A DNA stretch of 20,000 nucleotides from Deltaproteobacteria bacterium UBA2409 (lineage in GTDB: Bacteria > Bdellovibrionota_C > UBA2361 > DDRT01), in contig DDRT01000015.1 of the NCBI GenBank assembly GCA_002343185.1, forward strand, positions 1 through 20,000, given 5' to 3'. The translations under genes and the position numbers were made by a program. This document shows positions 6,740 to 14,253 of this stretch, in pieces. The first letter of the stretch is position 1. Every line of letters starts with the position of its first letter. Below the pieces are notes generated by a model. The model saw nothing but the letters and a program-made list of their open reading frames with translations. It made no database searches and was not told the origin of the DNA.

Positions 6740-7108
6740 CTAAACTGATAAAAGTCGATCAAAATCAATTAGAATATCTCTTATGTTCTCTAAATATCCG
6801 AAACCTATCAAATAGTCCGCTGGCTCCATCTCTCCTAGAATTTTGCTTACATTTCCACATTGTACCCCTCCCTTGGAGCCATCCTGTTTGGGATTGGATC
6901 ATGTTCAAACTGAACAGCTACTATTTATATAATATTTTCTTATATTTATTGAGATTTTTTGAATTTTCAAAAAACTTCAAAAAAGAGAGTGGCTCCAATG
7001 GCGCCCTAGCCATTCCTTCTATTCTATCGGTTAAAAACTTTTATGGTTTCTTAGAAAATCAGAAAAAACAGGGTGGCTCCAGTAGAGCTTTACATGATCA
7101 TCTGTCAT
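6740..7108 (-). pseudogene. Decayed small gene interrupted by an inverted-repeat element
   Basis: Two protein-like minus-strand pieces flank element copy A. The 5' piece starts at ATG 7108 (MTDDHVKLYWSHPVFSDF, then LRNHKSF) and hits TAA after 25 codons. One extra T in its five-T run would continue it as LTDRIEGMARAP up to the element. The 3' piece, from the other edge of the element to TAG 6740-6742, reads VSKILGEMEPADYLIGFGYL then ENIRDILIDFDRLLSV. Joined, they would make a soluble protein of about 80 aa. This is best read as one gene killed by the insertion and a one-base deletion. The 3' piece alone contains an ATG with GGAGAG directly before it, so a surviving mini-gene cannot be excluded. 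No family is recognised. Confidence 0.45.
6870..7001. mobile_element. MITE-like inverted-repeat element, copy A
   Basis: A 132-bp non-coding element beginning CCCTTGGAGCCATCCTGTTT and ending GTGGCTCCAATGG, so its ends are inverted repeats of about 16 bp; the interior is A+T-rich. Its first 30 bases are identical to copy B (8794-8914), and most of its length aligns with copy C (15142-15274). It has no internal gene. It lies within the decayed gene 6740-7108. No clear target duplication is visible around this copy. Confidence 0.75.
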
Positions 7109-7203
7109 TACACCAAAAAAACATTTTTCATAGTTAATCAATCCTCTATTTTATTGAAGCTTGATTGGTAAAATGTAAATTATAACAATAAGTTACAGTG
7201 CTT

Positions 7204-7227
7204 CTTATTAGTCATCTTATTAGTAAG
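7204..7227. repeat. Short tandem repeat, 2 x 12 bp
   Basis: CTTATTAGTCAT is followed directly by CTTATTAGTAAG. It lies in the A+T-rich leader upstream of the secreted protein gene at 7279. The rest of the 7109-7278 gap holds A+T-rich promoter-like sequence but no site I can call with confidence. Confidence 0.4.
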
Positions 7228-7278
7228 TTGATTTAGAAATGTATATTTTTTACTCTCTTCCGACAGGAGTACAAGCTT

Positions 7279-8604
7279 ATGTTTTCACGACTTTTAGCCC
7301 TTCTTACTTTCTTTATAACTTCAGCTTTAGCGGACGACGTTAACGGTAGATGGTATTTCGATTACGGCTATTACATGGAGTTTGTACAAGCTGGTAATAC
7401 ATTTACAGGAACTGGCGGTGAAGGAAGTTCTTACACTTGGGAAATTACTGATGGTGTTATAAATGGCAACACTATTTCATGGAAAGAAAGTTATAATGAG
7501 ATTGCTTACCTTGTAGACAGAGTTGGTACAATAAACGGCGACACCATAACCGGAACGTGGTCATCTAGCTGGGGACAAAACGGAGATTTCGTTGCAACTA
7601 AAGCAGCGGATAAAAGACCAACGTCAACATTTGTATTTTGCAACCGTACGAGCGTAGGGCTTTCTGTAGCAGATTGTTATATCACAGTGGGCGATGCTGG
7701 TGCTCCTCCAAGACAAGCTCCTACTGGAACAGTAAAGTTATTTGCTGCAAATGGATTTTTCCCGGCAGAAGGAAGTTGTGCTCTTCAGCAAACGTCATTT
7801 TCACCTGGGGTTGGATCTTGCAGAGCTGAATTTGCAATTCCGTTTGGATATCCAATTGGAGTTCCTTTCCCTATTGATGCAGAGTATCCAGGCGATCTTA
7901 CTTTTGCTAAGTCAGGAAGTAAGCATAATAATATTGAAGTTTCTTGCGTTGGAGATCCTGAAAATCCATGTTCTGGTAACGTAGGACTTACATTTGCTGA
8001 TTGGCCGCAAATTTACAAAAATTTCTTTAAGCCAGTAATTGAGTGTGGAAATTACGGAGCAAGTACTGCAACTCTTAAAGGCCTTTTTGGGAACATTGGA
8101 AAATGTATTGGAAATGTTACAGCCGACACTAAGCTCGGAGAGCTTCTTGCCGGATTGGATTTTCCTCAGATCCAAGCTTTAGCGGGTGCAATTTCGAATA
8201 AAGATGCGAAAAGCGATCCATTCTTGAAAGCAATTCAAGCGCTTGATGATACAAAAAATATTATAAAACTTCAGGAAGCGATGAATGATGCGCAGAAGCT
8301 TAATGAGTTAATGAGAAAGATTTTGCTCGAGCAGCAAAGGGAAGTTATCAATAACCTGCCGGCAGTTGCATATGCCAAGAAACCTTTAGTGTTTGTATTT
8401 GGCAGTACTGAAATATCCATTAAGAATAATTCAGTTAAGCAAGTAAGGGTAAAATTAACCAAACCTGCTAAGAAATTAATAGCTGCTCTCAAAAAAGCTG
8501 GAGTAGGGGATATCAATGTAAATATCCTTATGAAAGGCTCAAGAGCTAATAAGAAGAAAAAGTTTAAGAAGAAATACGCTGTTAATATGGGGCTTAGTTC
8601 TTAA
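7279..8604 (+). CDS. Secreted multidomain protein with Ig-like domain
   Basis: A 441-aa exported protein. Residues 1-18 are a Sec signal ending ALA, cleaved before Asp-Asp. Residues about 20-108 are a beta-rich domain with repeated INGxTI..GTW..SW patterns (GVINGNTISWKES, TINGDTITGTWSSSW), similar to small lipocalin-like sandwich modules. Residues about 112-214 (STFVFCNRTSVGL, APTGTVKLFAANG, CALQQTSFSPGVGSCRAEF, IDAEYPGDLTFAKSGS) match a bacterial Ig-like group 3 domain with paired cysteines. A helical region follows, and the C-terminus (365-440) is Lys-rich beta sequence with a VRVKLTKPAKKLIAALKKAG repeat-like motif. The likely role is a cell-surface or secreted structural protein, by inference. 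AGGAG lies 9 nt before the ATG. It stands alone, with structured repeats on both sides. Confidence 0.8.
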   Translation: MFSRLLALLTFFITSALADDVNGRWYFDYGYYMEFVQAGNTFTGTGGEGSSYTWEITDGVINGNTISWKESYNEIAYLVDRVGTINGDTITGTWSSSWGQNGDFVATKAADKRPTSTFVFCNRTSVGLSVADCYITVGDAGAPPRQAPTGTVKLFAANGFFPAEGSCALQQTSFSPGVGSCRAEFAIPFGYPIGVPFPIDAEYPGDLTFAKSGSKHNNIEVSCVGDPENPCSGNVGLTFADWPQIYKNFFKPVIECGNYGASTATLKGLFGNIGKCIGNVTADTKLGELLAGLDFPQIQALAGAISNKDAKSDPFLKAIQALDDTKNIIKLQEAMNDAQKLNELMRKILLEQQREVINNLPAVAYAKKPLVFVFGSTEISIKNNSVKQVRVKLTKPAKKLIAALKKAGVGDINVNILMKGSRANKKKKFKKKYAVNMGLSS

Positions 8605-8638
8605 TCTTAACTTTCTTTGATTTAGTGAACGTTATAAG

Positions 8639-8732
8639 GGACATGCAAAATTATCTAAACTCTATATAGTCGAAATTATTAACTTTTTATACTGCAAATT
8701 TTGCGGATGATATTAGGACACGCAAAAATTAT
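8639..8732. repeat. Direct repeat pair GGACAYGCAAAA(A)TTAT
   Basis: GGACATGCAAAATTAT (8639-8654) and GGACACGCAAAAATTAT (8716-8732) are near-identical, with starts 77 bp apart, in the gap after the secreted protein gene. The stretch 8605-8918 otherwise holds the 59-bp repeat and element copy B and no gene. Confidence 0.4.
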
Positions 8733-8734
8733 AA

Positions 8735-8793
8735 GGATAGGAAAATCAAACCCCTCATTGTAAGTATTTGAAAGCGTTGATTTTTGTTACTTA
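8735..8793. repeat. 59-bp repeat, copy 1
   Basis: This stretch matches 18800-18858 over 59 bases with no gaps and nine mismatches by my count. It starts GGATAGGAAAAT and ends TTGTTACTTA. Here it has no ATG and an internal stop in the frame that is open in the other copy. Element copy B is inserted directly at its end. Confidence 0.55.
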
Positions 8794-8914
8794 CCCTTGG
8801 AGCCATCCTGTTTGGGATTGGATTATGTTCAAACTGAACAGCTAATATTCATTTAATATTTTCGTATACTTATTGAGATTGTTTAAATTTTCAAAAAGAG
8901 GGTGGCTCCAAGGG
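8794..8914. mobile_element. MITE-like inverted-repeat element, copy B, with 11-bp target duplication
   Basis: A 121-bp element running from CCCTTGGAGCCATCC to GGGTGGCTCCAAGGG, the cleanest inverted ends of the three copies. It is flanked by perfect 11-bp direct repeats TTTGTTACTTA (8783-8793 and 8915-8925), as expected for a transposition footprint. It lacks about 10 bp near the right end compared with copies A and C. The right duplication overlaps the stop codon of the collagen-like gene, so the insertion occurred at that gene's 3' end without breaking it. Confidence 0.8.
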
Positions 8915-8918
8915 TTTG

Positions 8919-9833
8919 TTACTTAGTGCAAACGCTACAAGTCAGTTCCCTGTCTTGAGTGTAAGGGCTGCAAGGTAGGGATCCACATTCTGCTTCTGTA
9001 GGATAAAGCAGCCCACCATTGCTATCCAGGTTACTGCCGATCGCTAAAGGCTGCTGATCTACACATACAAATTCACTTTTTGTGTGCGTATAGTGAGAGG
9101 CCATTAAATATCCAGGGTATTCAAGGGTAGTACCCGAAGGGCAAATGTCTCTTCCCGGTTGCATGAAAACTATTTTGGCATTATCGCGCTGACAAAGAGC
9201 GCAAGGAACTTCATAATTTTGCAGAGGTGCTAAAGCGCTTAATCCATATCCACTAGTTTCATACTCTACTCCATATATCAGCGCGCCATTTTGATTACCT
9301 GAATTTGTTCCAGTCGATGTAGGATCTTTACTAAGACAAAGAAGATTAGAGCCACCACCAGATTGGGTATAGTTGCTTGTTGCAGCATAGCCATCATATA
9401 TCTTGGTTGACCCTACAGGGCAGTCATAACGTCCCCAGCGAATATATGAAACAGCTGGAGATAAATCAGTGGCTGTAAATCCATCAACGGTAGCAGCATC
9501 AAGCCCCGAAGAGGGGCCATCAACTTGAAGCAATTTAGTTAATATTTGTTCTGGTGTATCAGGAGACCCGCTTGCGCCAGTATCACCTTTGTCACCCTTA
9601 GGCCCTTGAGGTCCTACATTCTGCCCAAGAATATTCTCAAGACTCGCGGTATCAAACGCCTTGGAAAACCCCTTTGGACAAGTAGTTGTGGAGACAAAGG
9701 AATAAGTAAGTTTTATCTTGCCATTCTTTAGTTTGGCTTTAGAGCAGAGAAGTTCAGCCTGAGCACTGTGACCAAAAAGAAGCTGCGTAATCATAGTGAG
9801 TGTAAAGATTGCTACGAGTGAGATGTCTTTCAT
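8919..9833 (-). CDS. Secreted collagen-like protein with sponge-type short-chain collagen C-terminal domain
   Basis: A 304-aa exported protein. The frame extends to 9917, but GGGAGGA lies 6 nt before the ATG at 9833, and that start gives a proper signal peptide ending SAQA (residues 1-26). A short Gly-X-Y stretch, GPQGPKGDKGDTGASGSP (about 74-91), is collagen-like. Residues about 130-304 closely recall the C-terminal domain of short-chain (spongin-type) collagens of sponges: SYIRWGRYDCPVGSTKIYDG, GGGSNLLCLSKDP, ALIYGVEYETSGYG, VPCALCQ, CPSGTTLEYPGYLMA, FVCVDQQP, NGGLLYPTEAECGSLPC and a final LTCSVCTK. It has many cysteines in conserved places, implying disulphides and export. The likely role is adhesion or surface structure. 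Recognition is from memory of the family. Element copy B abuts its stop. Confidence 0.88.
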   Translation of the reverse strand: MKDISLVAIFTLTMITQLLFGHSAQAELLCSKAKLKNGKIKLTYSFVSTTTCPKGFSKAFDTASLENILGQNVGPQGPKGDKGDTGASGSPDTPEQILTKLLQVDGPSSGLDAATVDGFTATDLSPAVSYIRWGRYDCPVGSTKIYDGYAATSNYTQSGGGSNLLCLSKDPTSTGTNSGNQNGALIYGVEYETSGYGLSALAPLQNYEVPCALCQRDNAKIVFMQPGRDICPSGTTLEYPGYLMASHYTHTKSEFVCVDQQPLAIGSNLDSNGGLLYPTEAECGSLPCSPYTQDRELTCSVCTK

Positions 9834-9876
9834 GACCGATCCTCCCAAATAAAGTCTATTAACTAGAGCTGCCTGT

Positions 9877-9905
9877 ATTTGATTTGAATTGCTTTGCATA
9901 GTCAA
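9877..9905 (-). promoter_or_regulatory. Candidate promoter of the collagen-like gene
   Basis: Minus strand: -35 TTGACT (9900-9905), 17-nt spacer, -10 TCAAAT (9877-9882), giving a leader of about 35-40 nt that contains the strong ribosome binding site. Confidence 0.35.
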
Positions 9906-9972
9906 GTTATCCCCCATTTTCTCACAGGCCGCGCGTGGTGGAGTCAGGTATTGCGTGAATGCAAGTATCCCA

Positions 9973-9984
9973 CCTCCAGGTTAG
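9973..9984 (-). repeat. CTAAYCTGGAGG motif (site b)
   Basis: Minus-strand CTAACCTGGAGG, followed by TGGG and an imperfect stem (TTGC/GCAA within GGTGG/CCACC). It lies about 50 nt beyond the stop of the 510-aa gene. It is one of several intergenic copies of this motif in the window. Confidence 0.5.
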
Positions 9985-10033
9985 AATGCCTCAAAATCGC
10001 ATTCCATACGTTTAATCTAAATTGGTAGATATG

Positions 10034-11566
10034 CTAAACCCTCAACAGCTCTCTCTCGGTTATATCAAAGGCTTCAGATGCTCTTAGTCGATAAGCCTTT
10101 CTCATTTCATGATATCTTCCATAGTCGGCAAGAAACTCAGCAAGTTTCACTCTTCCGACAACTTTTCCTCTATATTTTGCTGTAATGTAAATTCCATTCA
10201 TGGATTTGAAATAATGTATGAAGTTATTGCTTTTATCTTTAGTAAAACCAACTGAAAATCCCTCGTCAAATCTATCGAGGGATTTATCGAGATCAGTAAT
10301 ATGGCCGTCAATGCGGCAACTAAGAGCTCTTACCAGAAACATAATTGAGTTCTTAAAACCTGAGAGGTCAACTCCAGGTTCAATTTTAAGAAATAAAGAA
10401 TTATACGGAGCACCGAGTGAACTCACCTGGCTTATATAGCGGGTTTTTTTTAGCTTTCCGATATATTTTCTATGGGTAAAAAAATCATGAACAAAATCGG
10501 CTAAGAAGTTATCTTCATCAAGATATTTTTTATCTTTTAATAATTCATGAATCGGATCAAACGCTCCTTTTCCGATAAACGCCAATAGCTTACAAAAGAG
10601 GTTTGCTTTGAATCGATTATCACGCCCATTCGGAATATTATCATCTACAAATTTACATATGTCGGAAATATCAATCGTTTTTTCATGCTGCGTGCCGAGT
10701 GTTGCGCAAGCTATGTTGTCGTAAACATCATCTCGAATTTCAGGGAGTTTAATTTTTGAGAACTCTTCTTCAATATCCGGAACTTTAATTGGCGGAAGAT
10801 TCATCCCCAAAAGATTTTCAACCTGGGTAAGAGCCCTTTCTACATTTGCCATTCTGCTCCAGTAATCTGATTCAAATTTTTCATAATAGGCATCTCTAAT
10901 TCTTTGTTGAGTTTGTTTCTGTTCTCGAGCTGCCCTTACGTTAAGTATCAGTACGCATTCCTTTTCGACTGGTGTTTTGCCGATAATATCTAGATACGGT
11001 ATGCACATTGGACCAAGAAAGTCATAACTTACTACCGAATATTTATGTCCCTCAGAGTAAAGCTGTGGAAGAACGTCTTCAAGTCTGCCACAAATTGCTT
11101 TAATTCCTAGACTCTCACAGTTTTCTTTAAATTCTGGCCAAACACTTCTATCTCCCTCAACTGCATGGATATTGCCTGGGTCAAAGCCAAGATCGAGATA
11201 AATCTGAACTTCGCGTATTGGAAATTTCGAAGGCAAACATATGACTTTCATGTTTTTTCTATCTGCAGGAGAAGTATTTTCTTCAAGGAATTTTTTTATC
11301 TCTTCTCTCCACCTTATTTTGATCTTAGTGTCATAGTTTGCGTGTGCGCCACTCTTTCTTTCTTCTCTTATATCTTTACTGTCTCTCCACGCTGCTTCGA
11401 TTATATCTGGGGCAACTCCGATCAACTCCGCGAGTTCTGTTAACTTTTTTGGACGTAAAAGCGGAGAAGTCTCATCCAGAACTTCTACTGCAAAAGCAAT
11501 ATCTTCATTTGAGGTATCCTCAAGCAGATCTTCTTCTGGACTAAGCTGCTGGAAGCTAGATAGCAT
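10034..11566 (-). CDS. 510-aa protein with Rossmann/methyltransferase-like domain
   Basis: Second gene of a coupled pair: its ATG lies inside the 3' end of the 836-aa gene (ATGCTATCTAG, 11-nt overlap), with AAAAGG upstream as ribosome site. Residues about 40-63 (KLTELAELIGVAPDIIEAAW) look like a helix-turn-helix. Residues about 106-215 resemble a Rossmann fold of the SAM-methyltransferase type: a first strand MKVICLPSKF, an acidic AVEGD (135-139) at the position that usually binds the SAM ribose, then VVSYDFLGPMCIPYLD (178-193) and a VLILNVRA strand. The glycine-rich loop after strand 1 is atypical (LPSKFP), so catalytic activity is uncertain. The C-terminal 280 residues are unrecognised, with no membrane segment. 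The tight coupling suggests it acts with the 836-aa protein. Confidence 0.8.
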   Translation of the reverse strand: MLSSFQQLSPEEDLLEDTSNEDIAFAVEVLDETSPLLRPKKLTELAELIGVAPDIIEAAWRDSKDIREERKSGAHANYDTKIKIRWREEIKKFLEENTSPADRKNMKVICLPSKFPIREVQIYLDLGFDPGNIHAVEGDRSVWPEFKENCESLGIKAICGRLEDVLPQLYSEGHKYSVVSYDFLGPMCIPYLDIIGKTPVEKECVLILNVRAAREQKQTQQRIRDAYYEKFESDYWSRMANVERALTQVENLLGMNLPPIKVPDIEEEFSKIKLPEIRDDVYDNIACATLGTQHEKTIDISDICKFVDDNIPNGRDNRFKANLFCKLLAFIGKGAFDPIHELLKDKKYLDEDNFLADFVHDFFTHRKYIGKLKKTRYISQVSSLGAPYNSLFLKIEPGVDLSGFKNSIMFLVRALSCRIDGHITDLDKSLDRFDEGFSVGFTKDKSNNFIHYFKSMNGIYITAKYRGKVVGRVKLAEFLADYGRYHEMRKAYRLRASEAFDITERELLRV

Positions 11567-14066
11567 TTTTATGCCTTTTGACGCCTTCCCTCATGGCATC
11601 TGCTACCGTTAATCCATTAGAGTATTCATAGACTTTTTTTGCCATCCTAAGTGCATCAAAGATCTGGCTTGCGCTAAAATGTTGCAAACCTTGCCTGGTT
11701 TGGACTGCGATTTGGTCGCCTCTTTTTAGAGTGTGTTTATAGTAGGTACCATGATTTGAAACACCCACTCCGGTGACTGAGGTCACAAGTTTACCTCTAT
11801 AAATGGCATCAATCAGATAATTCACACCCAGTTTAAAGATTAGTTTTCTGGCCTCTGAGTCTTTCTTCCATGGATGTTCCACTAGATGAACAAAAAATTC
11901 AGTTTGTTTCTTTCCGTTTCGCTTTTGAGCGAAGTTAGAAACATCAAAATTCTCAATAAACGGCCTGTTAAAGAGAATGGCTTCTGACAGAGCTTGGCTG
12001 TTAGTTACATTAAACTCTTTACCTCCCATAAGAGAGCGGGAAATTCTTAAGTGAGTTTGAACATTTTGTAAGGAATACCCCACAAAATCTACAATCATAA
12101 TATTTAGAGCTTTTTTCTGATCGTCCGAGAGCTCATCAAATCTTGTTGGATGATTAGGTAGACTTAATGTGCAATACGCAAAAAAATTGTCTTCATAGCG
12201 GTCACCCTTGAAGGTTGAAATTTTTGTATATAGAGTTTCTGAATCTGGGACTGTTAGATCTTTGATTTGAGGATCAAGAATTTCAATTTCTAATGGGGAA
12301 GATACAGCAGCCCTTATAAGAGATTTTGGAGTAACCTTAAGGTTATCGGTTAGAAAGGTAAGGAAGTGGAGTTCATCAGTAAAATCCCTGGCCCATTGCT
12401 CGAATCTTCCAGTCGCCCACTCTGCTTCTTCAACAGTAATAAATTCTTTTTTTTGTAGCGAAGATATATCTCGAACCATTTCAAAGTATCCGTCAGACTC
12501 ATCTGAGATGAGCCCATTGATAGTGGCTAAAAATCTAAGAATAGATGGATGATCGGTAGTCCTGACAGGAATTGATGCGTCATCATGAAATACCACCCCT
12601 GTTACTACAACATTTTTAAGTCCAGAAAGCATTTGAAGTGGTAGAAAATCGGAAACTGATTCTGCATCAAAAGAAATATATACTAATGGAGTATGATCGC
12701 GCTCTTTTTTGAGTTCCTGAATACACTCGTCTAATGTTTTAAAACGGTTGATTTTATTTCTTGCGAATCCAAGCTTACTAAACTGCAATGTTGACTCGCC
12801 AATTACAAAGACATCAATCTGACTTCTAACCTCAGGCGGGTACATAGATTCTATAAATTCTGTACTTATGCTTCCATCTTGCACTTTTTGAATTACCGGA
12901 TTCTCGGCAACAACTTCGACAGTGTCTTCATTGGTTACCTTAATTTCAGCAGGTTCATTTTCTGAAAAAATTAAGTTTAGGAATCTTTCTGTTTCCGGAT
13001 CAACGACTGATTGTCCATTTAAAGCTTGAAGTGCTTTGTTTAAAAGCTCTTTTGGATTACCACCGGTTAAAGCTTTAGCTTTAATTAAAATATGAGCGCC
13101 AATTGATCCTATGGAAGTAGTTGAGAAACCAGTTTCAACAGATAATAACTCCTTCACCTCTGCAAAAACTCCCCTTGGTACCTCATTAGCGTATAAGGGT
13201 ATTAAGGTTCTGATTATGTGATTCCTGTGTCCATTAGAAATACTTAATGGGTTTAAAGAGGTAGACTGCCTTGAATTCTCGCCGCCTACTTCTCTATTCG
13301 GCTGTTTCCCGTCCCGCGTGAAAAGTCTTTTTAAATACTCATCAACTAGTTTTTGATGTTGAACCTCTTTTCCGCAAAATCTATCCCATGCAAGAGAGAT
13401 CAATGTTTCCCTATCCACATCAAAATTTCCCTGGACATGTCTGTCAGCTTGAATTAGTACCCAGGCACTCATTGCGCTTACGGCTCCAAGGGAGATAGAC
13501 AAGTCGTCCGAAAGCGACTTTCTAATCTGTTTTAATTCAGAATCTGAAGCCGAGTTTGCCCTTGCTTGTAAGATCGTTTCATAAATCCTAAATTTCGCGT
13601 CGAATGTTACATCCACCATTGCAGATGTGTTTTCTTCAACAGGTGAGATTTCATTCGCTAATGTTAGAATCTTTGACTTTAGATTCACTAAAGGTCGTAA
13701 GTCATTAGTTTCAAAAATCTCGATCAATTCCAGTATCGTATATTGGCTCTCAGGAATTTGATCGTAAGATTCTGACATTCTCTGAATGAGCCGTTCCTTT
13801 TCATCTATTAAGGGAATAATCTTGGATTCGTTTACTTTTTGCCGTATTTCATCAAAAGTTGCTGGTACTTTTAATGTAAATTCTTCAAGGGAATCGGGAA
13901 TGTCTTTCTGTAGGGTAAATTCATTTTCTCCTGCTTGCTGCCTAGCAAGGAGCATTTCTCTAATGCGATCACAGATCGTTAGACTATTTTCAACTCTTGT
14001 GAAAAAATCTGTAATAGCGCATCGAATCGCAATTTTAGCGACGCTGTGATCAGCAATTGCCTGCAT
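11556..14066 (-). CDS. 836-aa orphan protein, first gene of a two-gene operon
   Basis: I do not recognise a family. The protein is large, soluble and acidic, with no signal peptide or membrane helix. The N-terminal about 150 residues are helical and charged, probably with coiled-coil parts. A middle part (DVFVIGE, then PLVYISFDAESVSDFLPLQM and NVVVTGVVF) alternates strands and helices like a Rossmann-type fold. The C-terminal about 250 residues include KGDRYEDNFFAYCTLSLPNH, VEHPWKKDSEARKLIFKLGV and GVSNHGTYYKHTLKRGDQIA. No ribosome site precedes the ATG, but TTGAGT, a 17-nt spacer and TAAAAT end 6 nt before it, so the mRNA is probably leaderless. It overlaps the 510-aa gene by 11 nt, which indicates co-expression and possibly a two-protein complex. 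Confidence 0.8.
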   Translation of the reverse strand: MQAIADHSVAKIAIRCAITDFFTRVENSLTICDRIREMLLARQQAGENEFTLQKDIPDSLEEFTLKVPATFDEIRQKVNESKIIPLIDEKERLIQRMSESYDQIPESQYTILELIEIFETNDLRPLVNLKSKILTLANEISPVEENTSAMVDVTFDAKFRIYETILQARANSASDSELKQIRKSLSDDLSISLGAVSAMSAWVLIQADRHVQGNFDVDRETLISLAWDRFCGKEVQHQKLVDEYLKRLFTRDGKQPNREVGGENSRQSTSLNPLSISNGHRNHIIRTLIPLYANEVPRGVFAEVKELLSVETGFSTTSIGSIGAHILIKAKALTGGNPKELLNKALQALNGQSVVDPETERFLNLIFSENEPAEIKVTNEDTVEVVAENPVIQKVQDGSISTEFIESMYPPEVRSQIDVFVIGESTLQFSKLGFARNKINRFKTLDECIQELKKERDHTPLVYISFDAESVSDFLPLQMLSGLKNVVVTGVVFHDDASIPVRTTDHPSILRFLATINGLISDESDGYFEMVRDISSLQKKEFITVEEAEWATGRFEQWARDFTDELHFLTFLTDNLKVTPKSLIRAAVSSPLEIEILDPQIKDLTVPDSETLYTKISTFKGDRYEDNFFAYCTLSLPNHPTRFDELSDDQKKALNIMIVDFVGYSLQNVQTHLRISRSLMGGKEFNVTNSQALSEAILFNRPFIENFDVSNFAQKRNGKKQTEFFVHLVEHPWKKDSEARKLIFKLGVNYLIDAIYRGKLVTSVTGVGVSNHGTYYKHTLKRGDQIAVQTRQGLQHFSASQIFDALRMAKKVYEYSNGLTVADAMREGVKRHKNAI

Positions 14067-14072
14067 CGGTGA

Positions 14073-14101
14073 ATTTTAAGTTTTTTGAGGGTGCTACTCA
14101 A
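14073..14101 (-). promoter_or_regulatory. Predicted promoter of the 836/510-aa operon
   Basis: Minus strand: -35 TTGAGT (14096-14101), 17-nt spacer, -10 TAAAAT (14073-14078), 6 nt to the ATG. The spacing predicts initiation at the start codon. Confidence 0.55.
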
Positions 14102-14153
14102 ATTTTTATGTTTGGGAGAATAATGCAGGTAAAGGAATACCAAAGCCCATTAT

Positions 14154-14223
14154 TTAATCTGAGGGGAGGGGCTTCTTGCATACCCATCTCCACAAACGTA
14201 GCCCCCCTCCCTCCAGGTTAGAG
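14154..14223. repeat. G/C-rich inverted repeat containing the CTAAYCTGGAGG motif (site c)
   Basis: Left arm TTAATCTGAGGGGAGGGGCT and right arm (reverse strand) CTCTAACCTGGAGGGAGGGG followed by GGCTAC are imperfect inverted copies separated by about 25 bp. A partial second motif follows, making CCAGGTTAGAG CCAGGTTAGGA in direct repeat. It lies between the 104-aa gene and the 836-aa operon. In RNA it would form a strong hairpin, so it may work as a terminator, or it may be a small mobile element. Confidence 0.5.
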
Positions 14224-14253
14224 CCAGGTTAGGAATATTCTAAAGCAATCGAC

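Noticed and set aside
6901..7137. Plus-strand open frame of 78 codons
   Set aside because: It runs through element copy A and across the decayed minus-strand gene. The composition (Phe, Lys, Asn from A+T-rich DNA) is not protein-like and there is no ribosome site.
7638..8516. Alternative frames on both strands within the secreted protein gene
   Set aside because: The 441-aa frame has a signal peptide, ribosome site and recognisable domains; the others have none.
9834..9917. N-terminal extension of the collagen-like protein to an upstream start
   Set aside because: The extension places 28 polar residues before a normal signal peptide, while GGGAGGA sits at the right distance from the ATG at 9833.
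11165..11544. Plus-strand frames inside the 510-aa gene
   Set aside because: They are antisense to a long, well-formed coding region, and their translations are Cys/Leu/Phe-rich shadows.
9973..14223. Integron attC sites, because GTTAG/CTAAC occurs near gene ends
   Set aside because: No paired RYYYAAC/GTTRRRY core sites with the expected inner boxes could be found, gene orientation is mixed, and no integrase is visible.
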